The translations under genes and the position numbers were made by a program. 64,000 nucleotides of DNA from Apostichopus japonicus. Lineage: Eukaryota > Echinodermata > Holothuroidea > Aspidochirotida > Stichopodidae. The notes beneath the pieces were generated by a model. It did not search any database, had not been told where the DNA came from, and saw only the letters and a list, made by a program, of their open reading frames with translations. The number at the start of each line of letters is the position of its first letter. Within the stretch, counting starts at the first letter, position 1. This document shows, piece after piece, positions 12,225 to 24,100 of this stretch. The stretch spans positions 14,549,264 through 14,613,263 of the forward strand of contig NC_092583.1 in NCBI RefSeq assembly GCF_037975245.1, in the 5' to 3' direction.

Positions 12225-13128
12225 TGCTTGTGTGGCAGGGATTTGTGGCATGGAGTGTATCAGCACAAGACCCGTAGTCCAAGCTATAGCCTCTTTGTAT
12301 ATATTATTGTGGTATTGGTTCAGTGAGCTACTAGAGTAAAGTATATAAGAGTAAAGGGTTTATAAATGTTTGTGTAGAAGTTTGATGTTGTTTTAAGTAA
12401 AGGGAAGATTATATTAAAGTTTGCTGAACACAGGATTACTCCAGTGTGTAGTTTTTGTGTAGTATTTGTTATGTCTCTACAAAGTTCTGTTGCCTCCTTC
12501 TATAGTAAGCCTAGTTCTGACTTTACCATAAAAACTCACCCTGGGATATTATTGTACATGATGTCCAGAGACCACCAGGTATGATTATCCAAATGTTCTA
12601 AAGTTACAGAACTCCAGCCTAGGTTCTTTTTAACAATAGGCTAACAAGTAGCCTATAACACAATAGTAATGTACCATGTGGCCCAAGATGTATGAATACA
12701 TTCAATAGATCTAAACCTTATTGGAAAACTAGTACATGAAATAAAATAAAAGAAAGTTATGTTTAAAGAGTATATGAGCTCTAGTAAAGAGAATCGGTGA
12801 AGTTCTCAAGCAAATACACTACACTACAAGCATACACTATGTTCTTGCATAACTGGTACCTGTACAAACCATACCAAAGCACATTAGGCTATTTTAATGA
12901 AAACTTTTTCTTCAAAAGCTTCTAAAATTTAACAGGTTACTTATCAGTGCTTCATACAGGTGATGTTATCTTGAATTCAGATCTTTGCTCTTCAGAAACT
13001 TCTCCAAAACTTCAAAACCAAGGGGATTCCAATGGATGTAAATCACACTAGTATTTATAATGTAAGCCTCTCAATAATGGTACAGTAGATTTAGAAATGA
13101 GAGGAACTGGACATTGACCCTGAAGTAG

Positions 13129-13216
13129 ATAAATGGGGGCGCTATGCTAAATAAATGGGGGCGCTATGCTAAATAAATGGGGGTGCTATGCTAAATAAAT
13201 GGGGGCGCTGTGCTAA
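13129..13216. repeat. 22-bp tandem repeat, 4 copies
   Basis: ATAAATGGGGGCGCTATGCT plus AA, four times at 13129, 13151, 13173 and 13195, with single-base differences in copies 3 and 4. Low divergence implies recent expansion. Confidence 0.93.
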
Positions 13217-13821
13217 AATATTTACAAACATTTGTAGGCTAGTTAGATTTGAGTGCACATGTAAATTAGAGACACAGCTGGTAATTGAGAGAAGAGTGAA
13301 TAAATTGAAAAATTTCACATGATTTTGCTACTAAATTTGCATATGGGAGTAATCATAAAAAAGGAAATATTTCTGGATAATTAAATGGTTAGAACAAAAA
13401 GCAAATCATTAATTGGATACTGCATAATGTTAAGTGGAATACTACATAATGTTCATTTCATGTGGAATGTATCTGATTATAATAATAGATAGCTTTTCAA
13501 ATTTTTGATACAAACCCTACAGCACATTACTCATGATAAAATTACAACTGATTAAAATTTAATGAATATGAGAAGTTCAATTTGTTCCAGAGAAAAAGAT
13601 CAACACTATCGTCCAATGAAATGTCAAGTTAACATCGAGTAACTGGGAGGAGTCGTGGGGTCATTCATCATGGTGTCAGAAGCGATCAGAAGCAAACGAT
13701 ATTCCCTCCTGGCTACCATTTAATAAATTTTTAATTCTTTTCAATGCTGGTGTTTTTAACCACAAGCCACATGTGTTCTTATACTCCTGAAAAAAAAAAC
13801 ATATTTGCCCAAACAGAATGA

Positions 13822-13998
13822 ATGTACTTTTGATAATTTTCAAATAATACAACCAAAAGTTTGATTATGTTCTCCAAAGTGTTGGTTTTATAACCCCGAT
13901 ACAGATGCCATATATTTGTTTCCTTACGTCAGTGAATTTCTAACCACCACCCTAAACAACAGGCACAGAGAATACAGCAGCTCTACAAACAGTAGTAC
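13822..13998 (+). repeat. dispersed repeat block, copy A
   Basis: Begins ATGTACTTTTGATAATTTTC and ends near CAAACAGTAGTA. A second direct copy lies at 16141-16312. By eye the two agree at nearly nine positions in ten. No terminal inverted repeats or coding frame are evident. Confidence 0.85.
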
Positions 13999-16140
13999 AA
14001 CCTAAAGAAGACTTCCAGGATCCAAGAAACCAGCAAAAAGTAGATTTATAGCATCCCATTTGTCTTACTTTGTTTTCATACCACTGTCCACACTCAGCAG
14101 CCATACAACCAATGACATTTAGGAGAAATTCTGATACACAACACCACCCCTACCTATATACACACAATCTTATAATGTCAACACTATATATATATATGTA
14201 TGCAAAAAACAAGAGGAATGACATTTTCCAACAGGCCTGACGCATCATATATCAGCTGATTCCCCTTGTTCGACCCCCTCAACGTCAGTCTCGACGCGGA
14301 TCAACGCTGCAACACACACAGCAGCCTATAATGAAATATTCATGGGAGGGACAAATTTTATCGTCTTTGTGTAACATCGCGGGGAACCTGTTGTGAAGGG
14401 AAAGTCACTGTTAACAGTGGATTATCAACTCAGCCGGTGTTAATCCAGCTTGTGTAAGGTTTACATAATTGTATGTGGGTTTTTATGTAATACTGGAAAA
14501 TGAGAAATATCAAGTTCTACTCACTTTTAGACTATAACAAAGCATTTTTTTTGTCAGTTAATAATAATTTTCCAAACACATTGAAATCACATTTTTTCTT
14601 AGAAAGGTTTAATATCTAGCATATGAATGAAAGATCAAGATGGTTAAACTGAGAAGGACGGGTCAGGGGGGGGGGTGGTCAGGGGAGAGGAAGAAGGATG
14701 ATGGCTGAATGGGAGGGAAATTAAGGCCTGTTTTTATGGAGGGTTGATGTCATATGCTACCAGGATCTGAAACCTATTTAACCTTCTCTCTTTATTTATT
14801 TATTTTCTTCATATTTTCAAGGTAGAATGTTAACTCACTTCACATAGCTGAAAACAATGCCACTACTATTAGGTCATGCCATGAGACGTTCAATATTTTG
14901 TCATGTTTTGAGTTGGCACTTGCAAACCTATCGTCCATTACTGGAAATTAACATTGTAATCATTGAAGAAAAGCAACACAAAATTGAAGCACATATTTGG
15001 CTCAATGATGTCACAAAATGGACTTGATCAAGTCTTTGCCCTTGTGTACGTGTGAAGGAAAATTAAATCTGTGATATCTCCCAAATAATATAGTTTTCTT
15101 AAACTGTTTATGAAAGATGTTTGTGACACTTATCTTCCTCACATAGATCAATGATCGTGGCAAGGTTCGTGTCAACGTTAACAACATTAATGAACAAGTT
15201 TGATCAAAAATGTTCAAAGGCGGATGAAGTACTTTTGTGCCATAAAAATTGGGTCTTTGGTATTAAAACTGTTCATATGTCAAGTCTCAAATTATTCTAT
15301 TCTTTTTTTTTTTCCCCTCCTTCATTTAGAAATGCAATATTTCTCTCATATTTATATCCTTATTGTTTTTTGAAATTGAATGCTACAACATCAAAGACAT
15401 CTCCGTGTTCACACACGAATTTAATTAAAGGAAGACAAAAAGTCTATGAAACTATGCAGAGCTTATTAAGGACCTACAGGCGAGCCTTCAATGCAGGCTC
15501 TAGGCAATATAGCAGTGGTACGTAATAACATCATGAACTGACTAGAATAACCAATGAACTCTTCTCTGCTTGTCACAAGAAGCCTTGAAGAAGGTGATAA
15601 GAAATGAAAATAAAAGAAAAAAGAAGAAGTAATAATGTCATGCCATTAGCACAGCTAACAGTACATGGTCGGAATTACATAAAACACGAACATATATTTT
15701 TATATTTAAAAAAAAGAAGGGAAAAAAAGGGAGCTTGCATGACTGGAAGCAACATAGCGTGACAAGCAAATTAAATTTGTTCTTTGAAAAATGGTACATA
15801 ATTTTTTAATTATCTGACAGACTTTTCTCACTGAAAAATTTGTTTTTGTAATAAACTAATTACATAAATGTTCTATTTAAAGAAAACTTTCAAATTAAAT
15901 CACAATAATTTTGTTTCTTATATTATTTATTAATAAAGAAGCCATTTCTTGTATGTGTAGTTTACTTAATATATTACATCAATACACAAGAGACGATGTT
16001 TCATCTTTGTGCTAAACATATTTCCTGCTGATTTACCACAGAGTCTGTTTCGCATTCAAATTAAAACATGATGCAATAATGTCCTTATCTTTTAAATGGA
16101 ATGAACCTCTCTTCCCTTCATAAAGTGTCGTCTTAGTTTT

Positions 16141-16312
16141 ATGTACTTTTGATAATTTTCAAATAATACAAGCAAATATTTGATTATGTTCTCCAAAGTG
16201 TTGGTTTTATAACGCCGATAACAGATGCCATATATTATGTTCCTTACGTCAGTGAATTTTTTAACACCACCGTAAACAACAAGCATAGGATTACAGATTA
16301 CAAAACAGTAGT
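16141..16312 (+). repeat. dispersed repeat block, copy B
   Basis: Direct copy of the block at 13822-13998, sharing GTTCTCCAAAGTGTTGGTTT and CCTTACGTCAGTGAATTT. Copy B runs directly into the tandem array at 16320, suggesting that block and array belong to one larger repeat family. Confidence 0.85.
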
Positions 16313-16319
16313 ATTTAAC

Positions 16320-16919
16320 GTAGGGTTTCCTCGTGTTAAAACATGTGGTCATTGTTAGGTCAAAGGACCATCGTAAAGAGATATTTTAGATTTCAGTCGT
16401 ACAACTTTCAAGCTACCAACAAAAGGAATCCTGCAATCTAATTACCTGGAGGTGGGAAAAGATTAATGTAGGGTTTCCTCGAGTTAAACACTTGGTCATT
16501 GTTAGTTCAAAGGACCATTGTAAAGAGATATTTTAGATCTCATTATATAACTATCAAGTTTATTTTAGATATAAATTTTAGATTTCAGTTATATAACTAT
16601 CAAGCTACCAACAAAAGGAATCCTGCACTTGAATTACCTGGAGGCAGGGAAAAGATTAATGTAGGGTTTCCATGTGTTAAAACACATGGTCATTGTTAGT
16701 TCAAAGGAACATTGTAAAGAGAGAGTTTAGATTTCAGTTGTATAAATATCAAGCTACCAACGAAAGGAATCCTGCAATTGAAAAGAATAATGTAGGGTTT
16801 CCTCAAGTTAAAACGTGGTCATTGTTAGTTCAAACATGGCGCTATTACCAAAGGACCATTGTAAAGAGAGATTTTAGATTTCAGTTGTATAACTATCAAG
16901 CTACCAAACAAAATGACAT
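16320..16919 (+). repeat. tandem array, 130-190 bp units, 4 copies
   Basis: Each unit begins GTAGGGTTTCC (16320, 16468, 16661, 16792). Each continues with GGTCATTGTTAG, AAAGGACCATTGTAAAGAGA, TTTTAGATTTCAGT and CAAGCTACCAACAAAAGGAA. Unit 2 has an internal duplication of the TTTTAGAT/TATATAACTATCAAG part. Unit 4 has an extra ACATGGCGCTATTACC and lacks the 3' portion. The short plus-strand frames that cross it repeat with the unit and are not genes. Confidence 0.92.
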
Positions 16920-17120
16920 CACATTTTCAAGAACTACATTTGAACTTTCTCGAGATTCAAAGCCACTGGTGGCACTGCATGTAAAACAGTTCTTGTTAAC
17001 CAGAAATGTGGTATAAGTATATACACTAGCTATTCCACTAATCTGTCATTATCTCGGTGGACTTGCTAGTACGTCAAATAAAAACTGCCCCATACCCCCT
17101 TACTATGATAACAACGATAA

Positions 17121-17640
17121 TAATCATTGACAGGACGGTACAACACCGTGACGGCATACGACAGAGCGGCCAGAGGGGTAGCACCACACAGACTCTGAGT
17201 TTAAATGAATTACACACTTCTGATGTGAGTCCCAAACCAAAACATATCAATCAAACTACAATATATCTTACAGCTCGGGGAGTTCTGGGAATAAAGTCTT
17301 CAACTCTGGGACGAGTTCAACAAGAAAACTCTGACGTAAAACTGGACGGCACTGTTCTAGAAAATACACGAAGAAGCATTATCAACTCTGTCAAAAAGGG
17401 AATTGTTTTGGAATGTTGCTAAGGACTGGTTAAAGAACTGGTTTAAGAAAAGCTCTCTAAGATATTTGAAAACATCGACTAATGACCTCTATTGCAGAGC
17501 TGCATCGTATAAAGTTTTATATGGAAAAACAATAAATCATGAAAACATGACTTCTATGTCACATATAAATCACATGAATAATACTGAGCTGAAATTTGCA
17601 TCAATACTTCAATCTTTTAATGCTGTAGGTTAATCACTAG
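17121..17640 (+). other. two unrecognised overlapping plus-strand frames
   Basis: Plus-strand frames of 121 and 76 codons overlap here. The first holds HINQTTIYLTARGVLGIKSS and ends GIVLECC. An ag|CTCGGG acceptor-like site at about 17274 would open a terminal exon of roughly 50 codons. I recognise no domain, and no companion exon is visible, so this is more likely repeat-derived or chance sequence. Confidence 0.15.
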
Positions 17641-18656
17641 GGTCATTTACATTACCAATTTTGGATCAAACTACCTCTCTTCTCTGAGAGTGTACACTAT
17701 CTCATTATTCAATATAATCACATTTTCCGTCACATTAATACATTTTATGGCCTAAAGAAGCAGATTTTCCTGTTTATTCCCCATAGATCTATCATTTAGT
17801 ATGGTTTCATAACTGTATATATTTTTTTTTGGTTTATAATAAAATTTGTTCATAGGTGTTTTTTGAGTAGTTAATGTCTTATGGTCTCATATAGATCTAA
17901 ATTTAAGTCTCATAAATGAAATTACTCTTTAAGTCTGCACTGATATTCTCTGTGTTTCAAAGTATTTAACTCCTATTAAATCCCCTCCCATGCACAGATG
18001 TACATTTAGTTCCATAAGTACATCCACTGTACATCAATCACTGTTATATTAATACTGCACATGTTTTGAGTTTGGTTTGCCCCATTATTCTGTCCGACTG
18101 TAGATGTAAACCAACACGTTAATACTTGAATATCAATCGTCTTAGATTACATCAATACCAATCTTGTCCGCAGGACTTAACCTGCCCTCCCATAACAATT
18201 AACATACACAGCCTCATTTATAACTGAATATCAATGTTAAGGTTAACATTCAATGCAGAACATATTTGCAGTATTTTTAAGCCTTAATCTCTCATGTATA
18301 TATGTACATAGTCTCATACACTAATGTTTAACTCATACCCTCTGTGTTCCAGCTACATATTTTACATTAGTTATTCAGTGTGTGTAGAGAATCTATTTCA
18401 AATGCCCTGGTAACTGTTAAAATATCCAGCTTTTCAGTTCCATTCTGTTTTTCTTTATTTTCCCCTGTAAAATCTTTCATTATGATACTTTTCAAGTCGG
18501 CTTAATTGATTGGATGATATTGCTGATTCATTTGTCTCCCCCTTCCGGGCATTTACTTTGCATCTATAACTTAACGTTTATTTTCACGATTTGAAACTAT
18601 GACTTTATCAAAAGGAAAAAAGAAAATAGTGATTGAAGAAAGGCAAAGGTTCCCCT

Positions 18657-18670
18657 CCCCCCCCCCCCCC
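18657..18670 (+). repeat. poly(C) run, 14 bases
   Basis: Uninterrupted C run in intron 5, giving G14 on the CACNB transcript strand. Similar runs lie at 5016-5029, 19526-19540, 23259-23275 and 24053-24067, and a G run at 7993-8006. Confidence 0.95.
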
Positions 18671-20955
18671 GCCCATTTTTCTCATCCACATTAGGCAAAC
18701 ACTTGTCCCTCAGTTTTTATCATGAATGGAATAGTTTCGTCACTTACATTGAGAAGAGTGAAAATGGCTTTTAAAATAGTCTTTGATGGGCACTTTGTAG
18801 TCATGGCGACATGATTTAAGGTGATCTGTTTTCATTCTTATGAATGATCTTTAAGGATAAGGATTTGGTTTCTTTTGGATTCAATTTCTTTCTCTTCATC
18901 ACATTTCCCTCTTTTCTTCCATATCGTCACAGTCAAAATTTGATCTTTCTTCTGTCTCTTTATATAGAAGGGTTTAATGGTTGCAGTGGTTAACTGCCTG
19001 ATTGTGTTTCAATGAAAAAGTCTTACTCCGAAAACTACTGACGAGAGCTTAGCTTGAAATAAATCCTGTCAGAATTTTTGGGGGAAAAGGTGGATCTTTG
19101 TCTCCTGTATATGAATGAGCATGAATCCTCTAACAGGATTTGAATACAACACTTTCTGATGCTTATAAAGGGGACTTTGCATGATTCCTATAGGTCGGTT
19201 TCACGCTTACTTGGATGAAAATAACAAACAGGGGATTACCTTACAGTATATGAGCGGTATTACGATAGGACTTGATGGTGAAAATCTTAGTTTCCCAGTT
19301 AGACAGTCAAGTGTTACTACTATATACTCTGCATTATATCATGTGAATGGATGATGCCAAGCTTACAATATGTCAATGATGTAAATTTTATTTAAAAGTA
19401 ACATGAATTAAACAAATTTACCTAACAAGGTAGACAATTTGAAGAAGAATATCTCCTAGTTTATGATGCTATACGTTCAAACACAACCAAATTGTGATAT
19501 CTAACTCAGCTCCCTCATACCTCCTCCCCCCCCCCCCCCCGACCTCTCCATCTCTCTCTCCCCATCCTTCACTGATCAGTGAGCTATTCTTCTTAATATC
19601 CACTAACCAAAAACTAGCTTCTACAGCTGATAACCATTCTCCTTGCTCGTAGTGTACTGTACAGCCATGGACGTATATTCCATTCTTAGTTGTACCTATT
19701 ATACAATGTTTTGCTGCATCATCTTCACCTGCTGGACACTGCAACACAGTACAATATCTATTGGAAAGGCCTGGCATGCTATACAGCTTCACAGGAGTCC
19801 TTTATGGGGTTTTTACACATCTCCGTAAAACATGCCACCGACTATTAGTCCAAACGTTCATTGTAGAATACCCACAATAATTAGGCAACATCAAATAGTT
19901 ACAACATGTGTATACAGTATAATACATGCGCGAGGCTCAATCAGTGTGGAAAAAAAGGTTGCTATGGCAATAGACTTTCTTCATGTGTCTGAAGCACTGT
20001 GAAATATATTGTGTACTGCTATGTCTGTGGGACTTCACACACAAAATTCACAGTTATAATTCGCATAGCAAAGTCTATCAGAATATAGCATACGTATGAG
20101 GGTAGCTTAAGTAAGGGAATGGAATTTGCGAATGATTAAATGTGTGCGTGCATACGCGTGTGTGTGTGTGGATCTGCCTACAGCTAAAACATACATATGA
20201 AAGAATTACATCACATCACTGTGAACCAAATTTTAAAAGTAACTTCGTCTTATTGCAAACTGGCAAAGAAAGCGAGGGAGCAGATTTTGAAATTTGACAT
20301 ATTTGCTGCAAATTTTGAAACCTTTCCAGTAACGTTTATTTAGAGTTCTGCCGATAAATTCATTTCTTCTAACATCATAAAGACCAAAGTTTCCATATTA
20401 AAGTATGTTTTCCATATACCACACTCTAAATGAGTCCTAAAACCTTTTATTTCCTGTTTTGTTTGTCTTTTTTTCACTTGGGACTGTCAAACTACAGTAC
20501 TTCCCTTCGTGAGATAATCAAGGGGTTTCTCACTCATGCAGGCATGCTTGCATACAACCTGGTAGGACCCTGTTTCACTCTGCAAGAGATGCCTGTCATA
20601 CGTATAATTTTGTCGGAGAGTAAAGCGACTGTTTCCGTTGCTTTGCGAAACTAGCCTTGGACCCAGAAAGATTGACCAACAATTTTGTCTGAATGACAAT
20701 ATTGCTTTGTCTGACAATCTCAAGGTTTTTCCATTTTTTTTCAATAAATGCATTTACTGTTAATAATAATGAGCTAATCGTCCTTCTAACGACCTCAAAT
20801 TGGGTAGCTTTTGGTATTTCTGTAGAAGTGATTGAAAGAGAGCTACCACAGACGGTGGTCGGATCGAAGGACGATAGCAAGTATCAGATATACATAGTAA
20901 GTATTAGATAATGAGTTTTGAGCGTTGAACCGATCATAAAGTACTCCATACTCAC

Positions 20956-21191
20956 CAGGAGTTGGAGGCGTTGATCCTCTGGAGTTGTTTCGTGAGTTAG
21001 CCAGGGTGAAGTCGCCCAGGTTGGAGGTGGAGCTGAGACCACTGGTAGACCTGCTGTGACGGGTATGAGAGGTATGACTAAGTCTGTTCTTGCCCATTTG
21101 AGATGGCAAGGTGGCAGATTTGGTTTGCAGAAATGATAGTCCTGGAAGGCTCGAAAAGCTGGTTTTACCGAGCGGTGATGCGGGTGCACTG
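20956..21191 (-). CDS. CACNB: CACNB exon 5 (Ser-rich HOOK linker)
   Basis: 236 bases covering the end of codon 153, residues 154-231 and the first base of Gly232. The product is Ser/Thr-rich (SLPGLSFLQTKSATLPSQMG, then HTSHTRHSRSTSGLSSTSNL) and ends SRGSTPPTPG, a motif also present in the insect beta HOOK. HOOK is the flexible, alternatively spliced insert between SH3 strands 4 and 5 that tunes inactivation and lipid interaction. Donor is CCTG|GTGAGT, phase 1. The acceptor ataaagatacag|C has a poor pyrimidine tract. A second AG follows at once (NAGNAG, dropping one Ser), and another AG 33 bases in keeps the phase and drops 11 residues. The acceptor choice is therefore less certain than the rest of the exon. 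Confidence 0.9.
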
Positions 21192-24100
21192 CTGTATCTT
21201 TATTAACATACCAGCCGAGCAAAATTCATGCATGAATGCCACACAGGAAGGGGTGGGACACGATATGAACAATTGACGGGCACACCGAGTGTTGGGGACG
21301 TGCCATTTAATAATTGTTACACAAACATCATGCACCAATTTTTTTTTTTTTTTTTTTAGGTGGGATGGGTTTTTTTTTTGCAATCAAATGTGCCACCATA
21401 TTATATAATATAATTACATCCAAATGTTGCATCCATATTCAATAACCAATTTGATAAAACCCCAACAAATGTTTTGTTGAAAAGCAAGTAGGAAAGGAAA
21501 CAAAAAGCAGTGACAGCAAAGCCAAAAATGAAAAAGAAACGCAAAGAAACAGAGAAAAACAAAACATATCAGTCAAATCAGAAATAACCATTTCAGTCAA
21601 CAATATAAACCCATTTTTATAGGAATATATGCAAAGTTTTGTGCCAAGAGCATTTCAGAATATAGCCATTCAAAGTTATGAAAGTAAAAGGTTCAATTTT
21701 AATTTTTTTTTTATAAGATTCCGGTTTGTTATTTATTGTTTTTTTTTATAAGAAGAAGATGATGAAGAAAAAGACGTTTACAGAATTATGATTAATTTAG
21801 TGCCATGAAGTTTACAAATAATGTGATCGTCCCAAATTACAAAAGTGTGAGAAATAGGTGAATAAATTTTAGCCAAAAGATTGGCAGATTATTGTGGCCA
21901 GTTTGGTAACGTTAGAAAAGGTTAAATAATAAATGCAGGCAAAGAAAAAGAAGGGGGAGAGATAAAAAGAGAAACAAAGCAACTTGTTAAAAAGAGAAGA
22001 ACAAAATATGCAAAAATATGCAAACATATGTAAATGATGCCACAACAACAACAAACAACAGGTGCTCTCAAAGTGTGATATGCCTGTTTGTATCTTGGGA
22101 AGTATACACAGCTGCCTTAAAATCTGGTCACTCTATGTCTCTCATTATGGGGGGGAGTGGGGTAAAGAGGAGGAGGGAGGACTCTTTTTTTTGGAGGGGA
22201 AGGGTAACAATGCTACAAATTATAACCTCATTTACAATTTACAAAGTCTGACAAATTTCTCACAAGTAATTGATTGTTCTCGACCAAAGATCTGCTTGCT
22301 AAAGCATCTAAAAATGACCAGATGTTTTGACCTAGCTTTCTCTCTTCGGCCATTCTCCCACAAAACTTTCTCAGTATTCAAAATATTCAGAAAAAACTCA
22401 ACAGGAATTAGAAATATTGACAGGTTTCTCTTTTGGAGAGAGAAATCCAATCTGGGAAAGGTTATTTTTTTGCCCCCATCAGCTACAACCTTTAAAGTTT
22501 GAAATATATTTCAAGTTTATTTTTATCTTTACTTAAAATTCCTCATTATTAACAAAACTTGCTTGTGTAAACAATATTTAAATTTCAAAATTTTCAACCT
22601 ACCTCTACTCCATAGATTTTCCCTTATTTTACATCCGGTTTCTAAATTAAGTTTTTGTTCTTGTCACTTAAAATTCTGTCATTTTGAACAGACATTTTAA
22701 GTTCAGTTGCTTACATTACAATTCCAATCTATTTCTGCTTCCTTTCATCGGCCACTGCTTTTGCGAGAATTCTTCCCTCCCACTAGGTTACTAACTTCGT
22801 TCTTAACTTGTTTATTTATGACAACTAGAATGACTATTTTGGTTCAGAAAAGGTTATATCAAGATTACTGTAAGGCATTATTGCACCAAAATAGCACCTA
22901 TAATAAAGGGCAAAAATGATTGCTTTTCACCACAGATCAGAGAAACATCAGTTCAAAATTAGCTTGGAGAACAAGGAAAAAACGTCCGGCAAAAAGTTTG
23001 CTTTTGGAGAAGGATATGGCGTTGAGTCAAAAGTATCAAGTGGGATTGTTATAGCCCGAGTATTCTAAATAATTAAACAAATTGTTGGCAAAGATTAATT
23101 CAACTTAAACCAATTAATCCTAATCATTAATTTGCCTGAAAAAATAGCATTTTTCGATGACAAGCATTAACCAAACAAGGAGTAAAAAAAAATACAGGAA
23201 CAGTGGAATTGTAAGCCAACTTTTACTCTTTTATACTTCAAGCCCCTATCCCTCCTCTCCCCCCCCCCCCCCCCCTCTGGATTATGGATTTTCTGTCCCC
23301 TTTCCTTCAAATCAAAATTGAAGGGAAAAAATGGAAAAAATTCAAGAACTGATTTGTTATTTTATACATTATAGAGGGAACACACTAATTTGAAACTTTC
23401 TGGACTGAACAATCTTGAAATGAAAAATGTAATATGACAACAACAAATTGTTTCTCCATGTCAAATTCACAGATTAACAAATATCTTCATTTAACTGAAT
23501 TCAGGGCCTTTGAAGACAAACTAAAGCTATTGTCAAGTTATAAATCTGGAACCATAGAAAAAATGTCATTTTTATACTTGTGATGAGAAGCTTACTTCCA
23601 CGGTATTTTTTGCTGATCAGTTTATCTTCCATATAAATTTATTAACTTCATGCAGCTGAGTTTCCAAGAAAACTGCCTAATGTGTGGAATTAAAATTAAC
23701 AACAATGTGACATCAAAAAAAAAAAATAATAATAATAATAATAAATAAATAAGATGAAAAAGAAAACATTTTAAAAAACAAGAGAGATTGTACTAGGCAC
23801 AACATATTGACAAAAACATCAGAGAAAACTATTCAAAGAGAGAGTGAGAGAGCAAAAAGCACAGAAGAAAATTGAACAGACTGCCCGTCTGGGCCAATCA
23901 AAAAGCAGTTGAATACAAAATGTCAATACATGAATTCAGTTGTAAAGTGAATGCACGATTAATTAAACCGAAAACAAAAATAAATAAAAAGGCTCCTGGC
24001 AGCAGGTTATAAAGCAAAGCTTTCAAGCCTCTCCCTCCATTCCTTCCACCCTCCCCCCCCCCCCCCCAATTGTCCCATTCTTCCCTCCCTCTTCCCCTGA

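Larger units (their letters stand above)
3867..20955 (-). other. CACNB intron 5 (17 kb)
   Basis: The longest intron, between the two HOOK exons. Named contents are G-rich transcript-strand repeats (4400-4460, 6690-6790), a SINE (7616-7986), an AT-rich 32-bp array (9418-9590), a 200-bp tandem duplication (11818-12224), a 22-bp array (13129-13216), a duplicated 170-bp block (13822, 16141) and a 150-bp-unit array (16320-16919). Poly(C) runs lie at 5016-5029, 18657-18670 and 19526-19540. Stretches such as 5030-6660, 8010-9400 and 17640-19500 show nothing I can support. I found no extra exon, but a short alternative HOOK exon would be hard to see by eye. Confidence 0.75.

Noticed and set aside
12229-12475. 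Possible solo LTR (TGTGGCAGGG start, AAAGTTTGCTGAACACAGG region)
   Set aside because: The composition suggests an LTR, but I could not find a convincing terminal CA or matching target duplications.
15151-15525. 124-codon plus-strand frame
   Set aside because: It runs through a T-rich tract (FFFSPPSF) and has no recognisable motif, so it is probably chance.
22062-22502. 146-codon plus-strand frame
   Set aside because: It shows no domain or conserved word, overlaps several other frames of similar length, and lies within CACNB intron 4 without credible splice borders.
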